A stretch of 5,791 nucleotides of DNA from assembly GCA_002067045.1 (NCBI GenBank), contig MVPZ01000185.1, forward strand, positions 1-5,791. The letters are read 5' to 3'. The position numbers and the translations under genes were made by a program. The notes under the pieces were generated by a model. The model searched no databases. It saw only the letters and a program-made list of their open reading frames with translations, and was not told the origin of the DNA. The stretch comes from Methanomassiliicoccales archaeon PtaB.Bin134. Its GTDB lineage: Archaea > Thermoplasmatota > Thermoplasmata > Methanomassiliicoccales > UBA472. Shown one piece after another: positions 1-4,920 of this stretch; positions within the stretch are counted from its first letter, which is position 1; every line of letters begins with the position of its first letter.

Positions 1-903
1 CAGCTTCCGGCCGGTGAGCTTCAGGAACACGTCCTCCAGGGTGCTGCCCTTGACCAGCAGCTCGTCGTAGGAGGCATGGGGCGAGGCCAGCAGATTGACC
101 AGCTTGGCCAGGCTGCCCTTGTTCTCCAGCCGGACCCACAGGTCGCCGTCCTTCACCTCGCCGTCCATCCCTGCGGCCCGGACCGCCTCGCGGGCGGCCT
201 CGTTGGCCGCCTTAACCACGCAGGTGCTCCCGGAACCATGGCGGTCGATTATCTCCCGGGGAGTGCCCATAGCTATGAAGACCCCGTCGTTCATTATGGC
301 CACCCGGTCGGAGAGCACCTCGGCCTCCTCCATGTAGTGGGTGGTCAGGATGACCGTCTTGTTCTGGGACTTGAGCTTGCGGATGACCTCCCAGACCTCC
401 CGGCGGGCCTTGGGGTCCAGGCCGGTGGTGGGCTCGTCCAGGAATATCAGCTCCGGGTCGTTGACCATGGATATGGCCACGCCGACCCTCTGCTTAAGCC
501 CCCCGGACAGGTTCATGAACCAGGTGTCCCTCTTGTCCTGCAGCTGCACGGCCTCGATGAGCTCCTCGGCGCCCAGCCTCTTGTCGAAGAGCGCCCCGAA
601 GTAGTCTATGTTCTCCCTCACCGTCAGGTAGTCGAAGGCGTTGAAGGCCTGCGGAAGCACTCCGATGCGCTTGCGTATCTCCCGCTGGTCCTTGTCGATA
701 TCATGGCCGAGGATGCGCACCTCCCCGGCGGTCTTGATCCTCAGGCACTCCATGATCTCCACCGAGGTGGTCTTGCCCGCGCCGTTCGGTCCCAGGATGG
801 AGTATACCTCCCCGGCCTTCACATCCAGGTCGATGCCGTTCACCGCGCGGAGCTTGTCGTAGTCCTTGATCAGGCCACGGACCTCGATAACCGATTCTCC
901 CAT
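1..903 (-). CDS. ABC-2 type exporter ATP-binding protein (DrrA/CcmA-like), 3' end cut by window edge
   Basis: This is the ATP-hydrolysing subunit of an ABC exporter, expected to act on the cytoplasmic face of the membrane with an ABC-2 permease. Reading from the ATG at 903, 301 codons are open to the window edge. Seen in the translation: Walker A GPNGAGKTT (residues 38-46), Q-loop Gln85 (VLPQ), signature LSGGLKQR (132-139), Walker B LIFLDEP (152-158), D-loop GLDP (161-164) and switch His189. The visible C-terminus, TLEDVFLKLTGRKL, is the typical end of DrrA-like ATPases of about 300-330 residues, so only a few residues should be missing. The start gives a normal family N-terminus (VIEVRGLIKDY). 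The permease is expected just beyond the left edge. The substrate cannot be told: drug, lipid, Na+ and polysaccharide exporters share this ATPase type. The family call is very secure. Confidence 0.95.
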   Translation of the reverse strand, partial: MGESVIEVRGLIKDYDKLRAVNGIDLDVKAGEVYSILGPNGAGKTTSVEIMECLRIKTAGEVRILGHDIDKDQREIRKRIGVLPQAFNAFDYLTVRENIDYFGALFDKRLGAEELIEAVQLQDKRDTWFMNLSGGLKQRVGVAISMVNDPELIFLDEPTTGLDPKARREVWEVIRKLKSQNKTVILTTHYMEEAEVLSDRVAIMNDGVFIAMGTPREIIDRHGSGSTCVVKAANEAAREAVRAAGMDGEVKDGDLWVRLENKGSLAKLVNLLASPHASYDELLVKGSTLEDVFLKLTGRKL

Positions 904-906
904 GGT

Positions 907-924
907 TTCCCCCGGAACGGGGAA
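907..924. repeat. Inverted repeat (6-bp arms) before the ABC ATPase gene
   Basis: TTCCCC at 907-912 and GGGGAA at 919-924 are perfect inverted arms around a 6-bp spacer. The dyad lies 3 bases before the ABC start codon (903), between it and the TATA-like box at 935-942, and covers the likely minus-strand transcription start. It could be a repressor operator, as in many exporter genes controlled by local regulators, but a 6-bp GC-rich dyad can arise by chance. Confidence 0.35.
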
Positions 925-934
925 GAATTCCATA

Positions 935-942
935 TTTATATA
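935..942 (-). promoter_or_regulatory. TATA-like box, probably for the ABC ATPase gene
   Basis: On the minus strand this reads TATATAAA, the most AT-rich site in the 96-bp divergent region. Its centre is about 35 bases before the ATG at 903. With the usual archaeal spacing of about 25-27 bases to the transcription start, the leader would be about 8 bases. The plus-strand reading, TTTATATA, could instead drive the ThiF-like gene with a leader of about 35 bases, so direction is not certain. Confidence 0.5.
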
Positions 943-969
943 CTAGTCGAGGGAGGTGGGCGCAACCTG

Positions 970-976
970 ATATATC
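970..976 (+). promoter_or_regulatory. TATA-like box, probably for the ThiF/MoeB-like gene
   Basis: GATATAT is centred 27 bases before the ATG at 1000, the spacing expected for a leaderless archaeal transcript. No Shine-Dalgarno sequence precedes that ATG, which agrees with leaderless translation. The stronger box at 935-942 is an alternative for the same gene. Confidence 0.45.
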
Positions 977-999
977 CGCCCAAGGCATTCCATACGCCC

Positions 1000-1725
1000 A
1001 TGAGGGACCGCTATTCCCGTCAGCTTCCCATCCCGGATTTCGGAGAGCAGGGCCAGAGGAAGCTGGGCGATACCTGCGTGGCCGTGGTGGGCATCGGGGG
1101 ATTGGGTTCCCCGGTATGTCAGTACCTGGCGGCCGCCGGCGTCGGCAAGCTCCTGCTCATCGACGATCAGAAGGCGGAGCCCTCCAACCTGAACCGGCAG
1201 GTGCTGCATTTCGAGGAGGACGCCCTGCTACCCCGCTACAAGGTGGAATCGGCGCGCATGAAGCTCAGGGCTATGAACTCGCAGATGGACATCGAGGCCC
1301 TGCCCATGAAGCTGGAGGAGGAGACCTCCTTCATCCTAAGGGAGGCGGACCTGGCCGTGGACTGCCTGGACAACCCCAAGGGGCGCTACCTCCTGAACCG
1401 CATATGCCTGGAGAGGCGCATCCCCCTGGTGCACGGGGCGGTGGAGGGGATGGAGGGGCACGTCCTCACCCTGTTGCCGGGGGGACCATGCCTGCGCTGC
1501 GCCTTCCCCGCGCTGGTAGCCAGGAAGGGGCCGGTGCCGGTGCTGGGGGCGGCGGCCGGGGTGATCGGTTCACTGCAGGCCATGGAGGCCATCAAGCTCA
1601 TCACCGGCATCGGGGACCGGGTCCCGGGAAGGGGACTGTTCTTCGACATGCGCTCCGGCCAGCTGAACGAGGTGCTGTTCTCCCGCAACCCCTCGTGCCC
1701 GGACTGCGGTTCACTTGGCCCATAG
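1000..1725 (+). CDS. ThiF/MoeB/HesA-family adenylyltransferase (E1-like), 241 aa
   Basis: Members of this family adenylate the C-terminal Gly-Gly of small ubiquitin-fold sulfur carriers (MoaD, ThiS, archaeal SAMPs) in the cytoplasm, for molybdopterin, thiamine or tRNA sulfur transfer or protein tagging. Seen: nucleotide-binding GIGGLGS (31-37), Asp55, NLNRQ (63-67) with the conserved Arg66, Lys81 (KVE), DCLDN with Asp124, and GVIGSLQAMEAIKLI (187-201), nearly the same as in MoeB. Two CxxC pairs, Cys164/167 and Cys233/236, form the expected structural zinc site. The conserved cysteine of MoeB/ThiF between CxxC and GVIGS is absent; that loop is shorter and reads RKGPVPVLGAAA. The open frame continues upstream to 76, but that part is antisense to the ABC gene; Met at 1000 starts the family's normal N-terminus (RYSRQLPIPDFGEQGQRKL). 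No carrier-protein gene is visible, so the pathway is open. Confidence 0.92.
   Translation: MRDRYSRQLPIPDFGEQGQRKLGDTCVAVVGIGGLGSPVCQYLAAAGVGKLLLIDDQKAEPSNLNRQVLHFEEDALLPRYKVESARMKLRAMNSQMDIEALPMKLEEETSFILREADLAVDCLDNPKGRYLLNRICLERRIPLVHGAVEGMEGHVLTLLPGGPCLRCAFPALVARKGPVPVLGAAAGVIGSLQAMEAIKLITGIGDRVPGRGLFFDMRSGQLNEVLFSRNPSCPDCGSLGP
1711..1725. other. 15-bp tail-to-tail overlap of two convergent genes
   Basis: The TAG of the ThiF-like gene (1723-1725) lies inside the last codons of the minus-strand CoA-transferase gene, whose TGA is at 1711-1713 (read in reverse). Both C-termini are therefore encoded by the same 15 bp. There is no room for separate terminators, so each transcript must run into the other gene. 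Confidence 0.9.
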
Positions 1726-3570
1726 GTCGATGGTCACCAGATAGGTGTCCTCCACCAGCCTGGTCTCCACCTTCAGCCCGGTGCGGTAGAACAGGTCCAG
1801 CATGCGCATGTTCTCCGCAAGCAGCTCGGCGGTGAACGCCCTAATCTTCCGGTCCCTGGCGATGCCTATCATCATGTCCATGAGCAGGGTGCCTATGCGC
1901 CGGTTCTGCCACTGGTCGCTGACGGCGAACGATATCTCCGCGGTGTTCGACTCCTTGTCCAGGTCGTACATGGCGAAGGCCACCATGGACCACACCCCCT
2001 CCTCGTTGACGAAGCCGGCGATGGTCATGCGCGTGTCGTAGTCGATGTTCACGATGCGCTGCAGCTCGCGATGGGGCATGCTGCGCTTCAGCCCCATGAA
2101 GCGGTTGTACACCGTGTCCCTGGAGAAGGAATAGAACATCTCCTTGAGCATCGGCTCGTCCGTGGGCTTGGCCGGCCGGAAGTACATCTCCGTGTCCGCC
2201 ACCACCTTCACCACCTCGTACTGCTCCGGATACACGCCCACGTACCCGGCCTCCATCTGGTCCTGGTAGACGTAGTGCAGCGACTTGGCGTGCATGAGCA
2301 GCTCGGCGCGGAAACGCGGATGGGAGATGCCGATGAGCGCCAGGGCCCTCTCCATGATGCTCTTTCCCCGGAGATCGGCCACCCCGTACTCGGTGACCAC
2401 GAACTGCACGTCCCCGCGGGTGGTGGTGACCCCTCCCCCGGAGGTCAGGGTGGGCACGATGCGCGAGACGGTGTTGTGCTGCGCGGTGGAGGGCATGGCG
2501 ATGATGGCCTTCCCCCCCGGGGAGCGGGCCGCCCCCCGCATGAAGTCCGCCTGCCCGCCGATGCCCGAATAGAAACGATGGCCGATCTGGTCCGTGCACA
2601 CCTGGCCGGTGAGGTCCACCTCCAGGGCGGAGTTGATGGCTATCATGCGGTCGTTGCGGGAGATGTTGCACGGGTCGTTCGTGTAGGAGGAGGGGTACAT
2701 CTCGAACATCTCGTTCCCGTCGATGAAGTCGTACAGCCTCCTGGTGCCCATGCAGAAGGAGGCCACTATCTTCCCCTCGTGGAAGCCCTTGCGGGCGCCG
2801 GTGATGACCCCCTTCTCCACCAGGTCGATGATGCCGTCGGAGAACATCTCGGTGTGCACCCCCAGGTCCTTCTTGTCCTCCAGGAAGGCCAGTATGGCGT
2901 CGGGTATGCTGCCGTAGCCCACCTGGATGGTGGCGCCGTCCGGCACCAGGTCGGCCACGTTCTTGCCGATGCGCGGGGCCACCTTGCCGGAGTCGCCCTC
3001 CGCCACGTACTCCAGCAGGGGCTGGTCGTTCTCCACCAGGTGGTCGATCTCCCGGAGGTGCAGGCGGCTGTCCCCGCCCACCCGGGGCATGTTCGGGTTC
3101 ACCTCGGCTATCACCACATCGGCGTGCATGGCCGCGGACATGGTTATGTCCACCGAGACGCCCAGGTTGCAATAGCCGTCCTGGTCCGGGGGGGCCACCT
3201 GGATCATGGCCACGTCCACCGGCTTCAGCCCGCTGGCGAACAGCCTCTCGATGTCGGAGAGGTTCACCGGGGTGTAGTCCGCCCTGCCCTCGTTCACCGC
3301 GGAGCGCACGTTGGGTCCGATGAAGAAGGCGTTCAGGCGGAACTGGTCCCGGAACTGGTCGTCCGCGTAGAAGGTCAGCCCCAGCGACAGGGTCTGGATG
3401 ACCTCGCTGTCGATCATGGCGTAGGACTTGGCGAGGAGCGCCTTGACCAACGATTGCGGCTCGCCGCAGGCCGTGCCCAGGAAGACCGACCTCCCAGGGC
3501 CGATCTTGAGCACCGCCTCCTCCGCGCTGAGCAGCTTCGAGCGGTACTCCTCCCCCCAATCCGTCGCCAT
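1711..3570 (-). CDS. Acetyl-CoA hydrolase/CoA-transferase fused to a C-terminal GNAT acetyltransferase domain, 619 aa
   Basis: The N-terminal part (about 10-450) is a class I acyl-CoA hydrolase/transferase of the acetyl-CoA hydrolase/4-hydroxybutyrate CoA-transferase family, which moves CoA between carboxylates or releases it to water. Seen: QVAPPDQDGYCNLGVSVD (124-141), GYGSIPDAI (218-226), the TEMFSDG motif (240-246) whose Glu241 matches the catalytic glutamate that forms the glutamyl-CoA thioester, and the glycine-rich GIGGQADF (336-343). From about 461 a GNAT domain follows: it opens with YFRPAKPTDEPML and has a modified acetyl-CoA-binding motif A, QNRRIGTLL (555-563), in which the first glycine of QxxGxG is Arg558. 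This two-domain architecture is known in bacteria and archaea, so it is not a misassembly. The substrate is not readable from sequence; the GNAT target is unknown. The ATG at 3570 has no Shine-Dalgarno and lies 27 bases from a TATA-like box, which suggests leaderless translation. Confidence 0.93.
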   Translation of the reverse strand: MATDWGEEYRSKLLSAEEAVLKIGPGRSVFLGTACGEPQSLVKALLAKSYAMIDSEVIQTLSLGLTFYADDQFRDQFRLNAFFIGPNVRSAVNEGRADYTPVNLSDIERLFASGLKPVDVAMIQVAPPDQDGYCNLGVSVDITMSAAMHADVVIAEVNPNMPRVGGDSRLHLREIDHLVENDQPLLEYVAEGDSGKVAPRIGKNVADLVPDGATIQVGYGSIPDAILAFLEDKKDLGVHTEMFSDGIIDLVEKGVITGARKGFHEGKIVASFCMGTRRLYDFIDGNEMFEMYPSSYTNDPCNISRNDRMIAINSALEVDLTGQVCTDQIGHRFYSGIGGQADFMRGAARSPGGKAIIAMPSTAQHNTVSRIVPTLTSGGGVTTTRGDVQFVVTEYGVADLRGKSIMERALALIGISHPRFRAELLMHAKSLHYVYQDQMEAGYVGVYPEQYEVVKVVADTEMYFRPAKPTDEPMLKEMFYSFSRDTVYNRFMGLKRSMPHRELQRIVNIDYDTRMTIAGFVNEEGVWSMVAFAMYDLDKESNTAEISFAVSDQWQNRRIGTLLMDMMIGIARDRKIRAFTAELLAENMRMLDLFYRTGLKVETRLVEDTYLVTIDLWAK

Positions 3571-3585
3571 CGTTGTCGTATTAAC

Positions 3586-3597
3586 AATGGCGCCATT
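3586..3597. repeat. Perfect 12-bp palindrome AATGGCGCCATT in a divergent promoter region
   Basis: AATGGC (3586-3591) is followed directly by its inverse GCCATT. The site overlaps the TATA-like box of the CoA-transferase/GNAT gene (3593-3600, minus strand) and ends 16 bases before its start codon. A regulator dimer bound here would block TBP. It is therefore a good operator candidate, though no regulator gene is in the window. Confidence 0.45.
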
Positions 3598-3600
3598 AAA
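3593..3600 (-). promoter_or_regulatory. TATA-like box for the CoA-transferase/GNAT gene
   Basis: On the minus strand this reads TTTAATGG, centred about 27 bases before the ATG at 3570, as expected for a leaderless archaeal promoter. It partly overlaps the 12-bp palindrome. A second AT-rich stretch (GTTAATAC, about 3578-3585 read in reverse) is too near the start codon to be the TATA box. Confidence 0.45.
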
Positions 3601-3629
3601 GGCTTCTGCGACGTTCGCGGGGTTCGACG

Positions 3630-3638
3630 CAAAATATC
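3630..3638 (+). promoter_or_regulatory. TATA-like box for the small membrane protein gene
   Basis: CAAAATATC is centred about 32 bases before the ATG at 3666, giving a predicted leader of a few bases. A short purine run, AGGGG (3657-3661), ends 4 bases before the ATG and may act as a weak ribosome binding site if the leader is longer. Confidence 0.45.
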
Positions 3639-3665
3639 TTAGGGGGCGGGTCCATCAGGGGCGCG

Positions 3666-3869
3666 ATGGCGTTCAGCATACTACTGATACTGCTGTTCCT
3701 GCTGCTGGTGGGCATCGGGGCCCTGGTGCTCCTGCTGGTGGTGGGCAGTCTGATAATGTTCCTCCCGGCCACCCTGGTGGCCCTCATAGTGCTCCTGTTG
3801 ACCGGCAGCTGGACCCTGGCCGGCCTGGCCTTCCTGATCGTGGCCGTGCTCATGGTCCTCTTCAAATGA
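3666..3869 (+). CDS. Small, very hydrophobic membrane protein, 67 aa
   Basis: I do not recognise a named family. The whole product is hydrophobic and rich in Leu, Val, Ile and Gly, with only one charged residue, the C-terminal Lys67. Likely membrane helices lie at about 4-30 (perhaps kinked at Gly16/Gly18), 32-46 and 49-66, separated by Pro34 and by Thr46-Gly47-Ser48; two or three passes fit. There is no signal-peptide cleavage motif, so it should be an integral membrane protein. The coding call rests on a normal start with an upstream TATA-like box, a clean stop, and placement between genes with no competing gene on the other strand. The PRC-barrel gene starts 48 bases downstream in the same direction, so the two may be cotranscribed. 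No function can be assigned from sequence. Confidence 0.72.
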   Translation: MAFSILLILLFLLLVGIGALVLLLVVGSLIMFLPATLVALIVLLLTGSWTLAGLAFLIVAVLMVLFK

Positions 3870-3876
3870 GGAAATC

Positions 3877-3883
3877 CTTATCT
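3877..3883 (+). promoter_or_regulatory. Weak TATA-like element before the PRC-barrel gene
   Basis: CTTATCT lies in the 48-bp gap, centred 38 bases before the ATG at 3918; the leader would be about 11 bases. The same heptamer occurs, read on the minus strand, before the zinc-finger gene. If it is not used, the PRC-barrel gene is read through from the membrane-protein gene. Confidence 0.25.
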
Positions 3884-3917
3884 CCGTACTAGGGCATCTC
3901 GGTCAGGGTTTTCCACC

Positions 3918-4184
3918 ATGGAACTGAGCAGCGTGGACAAGAAGAGGGTCATCAGCAAGGACGGCCGGGAACTGGGGATGTTGGCCGGGAGCACCATAGA
4001 TACCTCCAAATGGACGGTGTTGAACATCATGGTCAATGTGCCCAAGGAGCCGGCCAAGGAGCTGGGGATCAAGAAGAAGCTATTCAAGCCGGTCATCATC
4101 AACGTGTCTACCGACCTCATCGCCGTTGTGGGCGATGTGATACAGCTTCGCCTGGACATGAAGGAGCTGGCCGAGAAGTTCTGA
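3918..4184 (+). CDS. Small PRC-barrel domain protein, 88 aa
   Basis: PRC-barrel domains are small beta-barrels that bind partner proteins; they occur in RNA maturation factors (RimM), photosynthetic reaction centre H subunits, and short stand-alone archaeal proteins. Seen: the typical opening KRVISKDGRELGML (9-22), with Asp15-Gly16 and Leu19-Gly20, then an Asp/Trp turn (DTSKW, 28-32), a beta strand NIMVNV, a Lys-rich insertion (about 43-57), and the closing strand pair around VGDVIQLRLD (71-80). The length, about 80-90 residues, matches the archaeal single-domain form. No membrane segment or signal is present, so it is cytoplasmic or held at the membrane by a partner. In haloarchaea, stand-alone PRC-barrel proteins (CdpB1/CdpB2) work in cell division with SepF; whether this one does is unknown. 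It ends only 2 bp from the convergent zinc-finger gene. Confidence 0.85.
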   Translation: MELSSVDKKRVISKDGRELGMLAGSTIDTSKWTVLNIMVNVPKEPAKELGIKKKLFKPVIINVSTDLIAVVGDVIQLRLDMKELAEKF

Positions 4185-4186
4185 GC

Positions 4187-4345
4187 TCAGTCCGCTCCCA
4201 TGAAGCGCGGGCGCCCGCACCTCCAGCATTTGGCCTCGCGGGAGATGTTCACAGCCCCGCACTCGCAGTTCCAGGTGCCCTTCATGTTGAAGGATTGGCA
4301 CAGGGTGCATTTTCCCTTGGGGTCCTCGGGCCTCGCCTCAGCCAT
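4187..4345 (-). CDS. Small zinc-finger protein, RanBP2-like, 52 aa
   Basis: The product has six cysteines in 52 residues: Cys13-x2-Cys16, Cys27-x1-Cys29 and Cys40-x2-Cys43. The stretch from Trp25 (WNCECGAVN, then Cys40 WRCGRPR) matches the RanBP2-type zinc finger, W-x-C-x(2-4)-C-x3-N-x6-C-x2-C, including Trp25, Asn33 and exact spacing after the second cysteine, except that the first pair is contracted to C-x-C. RanBP2 fingers bind single-stranded RNA or ubiquitin in eukaryotes; the archaeal role is not known to me. The frame is open upstream to 4453, but that extension overlaps the end of the CobA gene and has no zinc-finger sequence. The Met at 4345 is preferred because a TATA-like box lies 28 bases upstream and the protein then begins MAEARPEDPKGKC. 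It is probably leaderless and cytoplasmic. Confidence 0.75.
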   Translation of the reverse strand: MAEARPEDPKGKCTLCQSFNMKGTWNCECGAVNISREAKCWRCGRPRFMGAD

Positions 4346-4369
4346 CGTTATTAATCTTGGACCGCAGGG

Positions 4370-4377
4370 TAGATAAG
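4370..4377 (-). promoter_or_regulatory. TATA-like box for the zinc-finger gene
   Basis: On the minus strand this reads CTTATCTA, centred about 28 bases before the chosen ATG at 4345. This spacing fits a leaderless archaeal gene and helps to decide the start codon. It lies between the stop of the CobA gene (4396) and the zinc-finger gene, so the latter can be transcribed on its own as well as by read-through. Confidence 0.45.
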
Positions 4378-4390
4378 CGTATCGATGCGC
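4377..4390. repeat. Imperfect 14-bp palindrome GCGTATCGATGCGC
   Basis: All base pairs of this dyad match except T4380 against G4387. It sits directly upstream of the zinc-finger TATA-like box, where an activator or repressor might bind, and just after the CobA stop codon, where it could also fold at the 3' end of that mRNA. No T-run follows on the minus strand, so a bacterial-type terminator is not supported. Confidence 0.25.
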
Positions 4391-4395
4391 CGTCC

Positions 4396-4920
4396 TTAAC
4401 GGTCCACGCCCTGCCTGGAGAGCACTCCCCTCTGGTAGGGATGGCGCACGCACCTCATCTCAGTGACGTAGTCGGCCAGTTCCAGGAGCTCGGGCTGGGC
4501 GTAGCGTCCGGTGAGCAGCACCTCCACCCCCTGGGCGCGGGAGCGTACCGCCTCCGCCACCTCCCGAGCGTCCAGAAGACCGAACTTGACGGCCACGCAG
4601 ACCTCGTCCAGCACCACGATGTCGTAGCCGCCGGAGCGCATGGCCTCTGAGGCCGCCCTCAGCCCTTCGGCGGCACTGTCCCGGTCCAGCTGGGTTATCT
4701 CCTGGGAATAGACCAGGCAGTCGTGCCCCGCGGGCACGACCGTCAATCCGTCCAGCCGGAGGAAGTTCTCCCCGTAGGTCCCCCCGGTCTTCATGAACTG
4801 CACGATGATCGAGCGCAGCCCGTGCCCGGCGGCCCTGGCGCACAGGCCCAGGGCGGCGGTTGTCTTCCCCTTGCCGTCCCCGGTGTAGACGTGGACCAGG
4901 CCCAGGTCGGAGCTCATCAT
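4396..4920 (-). CDS. cobA: Cob(I)alamin (corrinoid) adenosyltransferase, CobA/CobO/BtuR type, 174 aa
   Basis: The enzyme transfers the 5'-deoxyadenosyl group of ATP to Co(I) corrinoids, in adenosylcobalamin synthesis or salvage in the cytoplasm. Seen: GLVHVYTGDGKGKTTAALGLCARAAGHG (7-34) with the P-loop GDGKGKTT (14-21), VQFMKTG (40-46), Walker B IVVLDEV (101-107), LLTGRYAQPELLELADYVTEM (135-155), and the family C-terminus HPYQRGVLSRQGVD (160-173). Length matches the archaeal CobA form; the N-terminal helix found in enterobacterial CobA (about 196 aa) is absent. Two starts are possible: ATG at 4920 (ATGA overlap with the flavoprotein stop) or ATG at 4917 (TGATG overlap). Either implies translational coupling. 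In Salmonella, CobA needs reduced flavodoxin to make Co(I), which makes the coupled flavoprotein a meaningful neighbour. Methylotrophic methanogens depend on corrinoid proteins, which would fit, but the host identity is inferred. Confidence 0.93.
   Translation of the reverse strand: MMSSDLGLVHVYTGDGKGKTTAALGLCARAAGHGLRSIIVQFMKTGGTYGENFLRLDGLTVVPAGHDCLVYSQEITQLDRDSAAEGLRAASEAMRSGGYDIVVLDEVCVAVKFGLLDAREVAEAVRSRAQGVEVLLTGRYAQPELLELADYVTEMRCVRHPYQRGVLSRQGVDR

Noticed and set aside
76..999. A long in-frame upstream extension of the ThiF-like gene (308 codons)
   Set aside because: It is exactly antisense to the ABC ATPase, whose Walker and signature motifs are intact. Its translation has no recognisable domain, and the family's N-terminus begins at Met 1000.
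1116..1835. A 239-codon open frame on the plus strand across the convergent junction
   Set aside because: It is an alternate phase of the ThiF-like gene with low-complexity Gly/Ala/Arg-rich sequence.
1841..3559. A 572-codon open frame on the minus strand in another phase
   Set aside because: It is a frame-shifted shadow of the CoA-transferase gene, rich in Gly, Arg, His and Pro, with no domain.
2071..3642. A 523-codon open frame on the plus strand
   Set aside because: It is antisense to the CoA-transferase/GNAT gene. Its His-, Val- and Gly-rich translation is what GC-rich codon bias gives on the opposite strand.
4377..4390. Hairpin as an intrinsic terminator for the CobA operon
   Set aside because: No T-run follows the dyad on the minus strand, and archaeal termination usually relies on T-runs rather than hairpins.
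4346..4453. 36-residue N-terminal extension of the zinc-finger protein
   Set aside because: It overlaps the 3' end of the CobA gene and spans the probable TATA box. The Cys-rich domain lies wholly after Met 4345.
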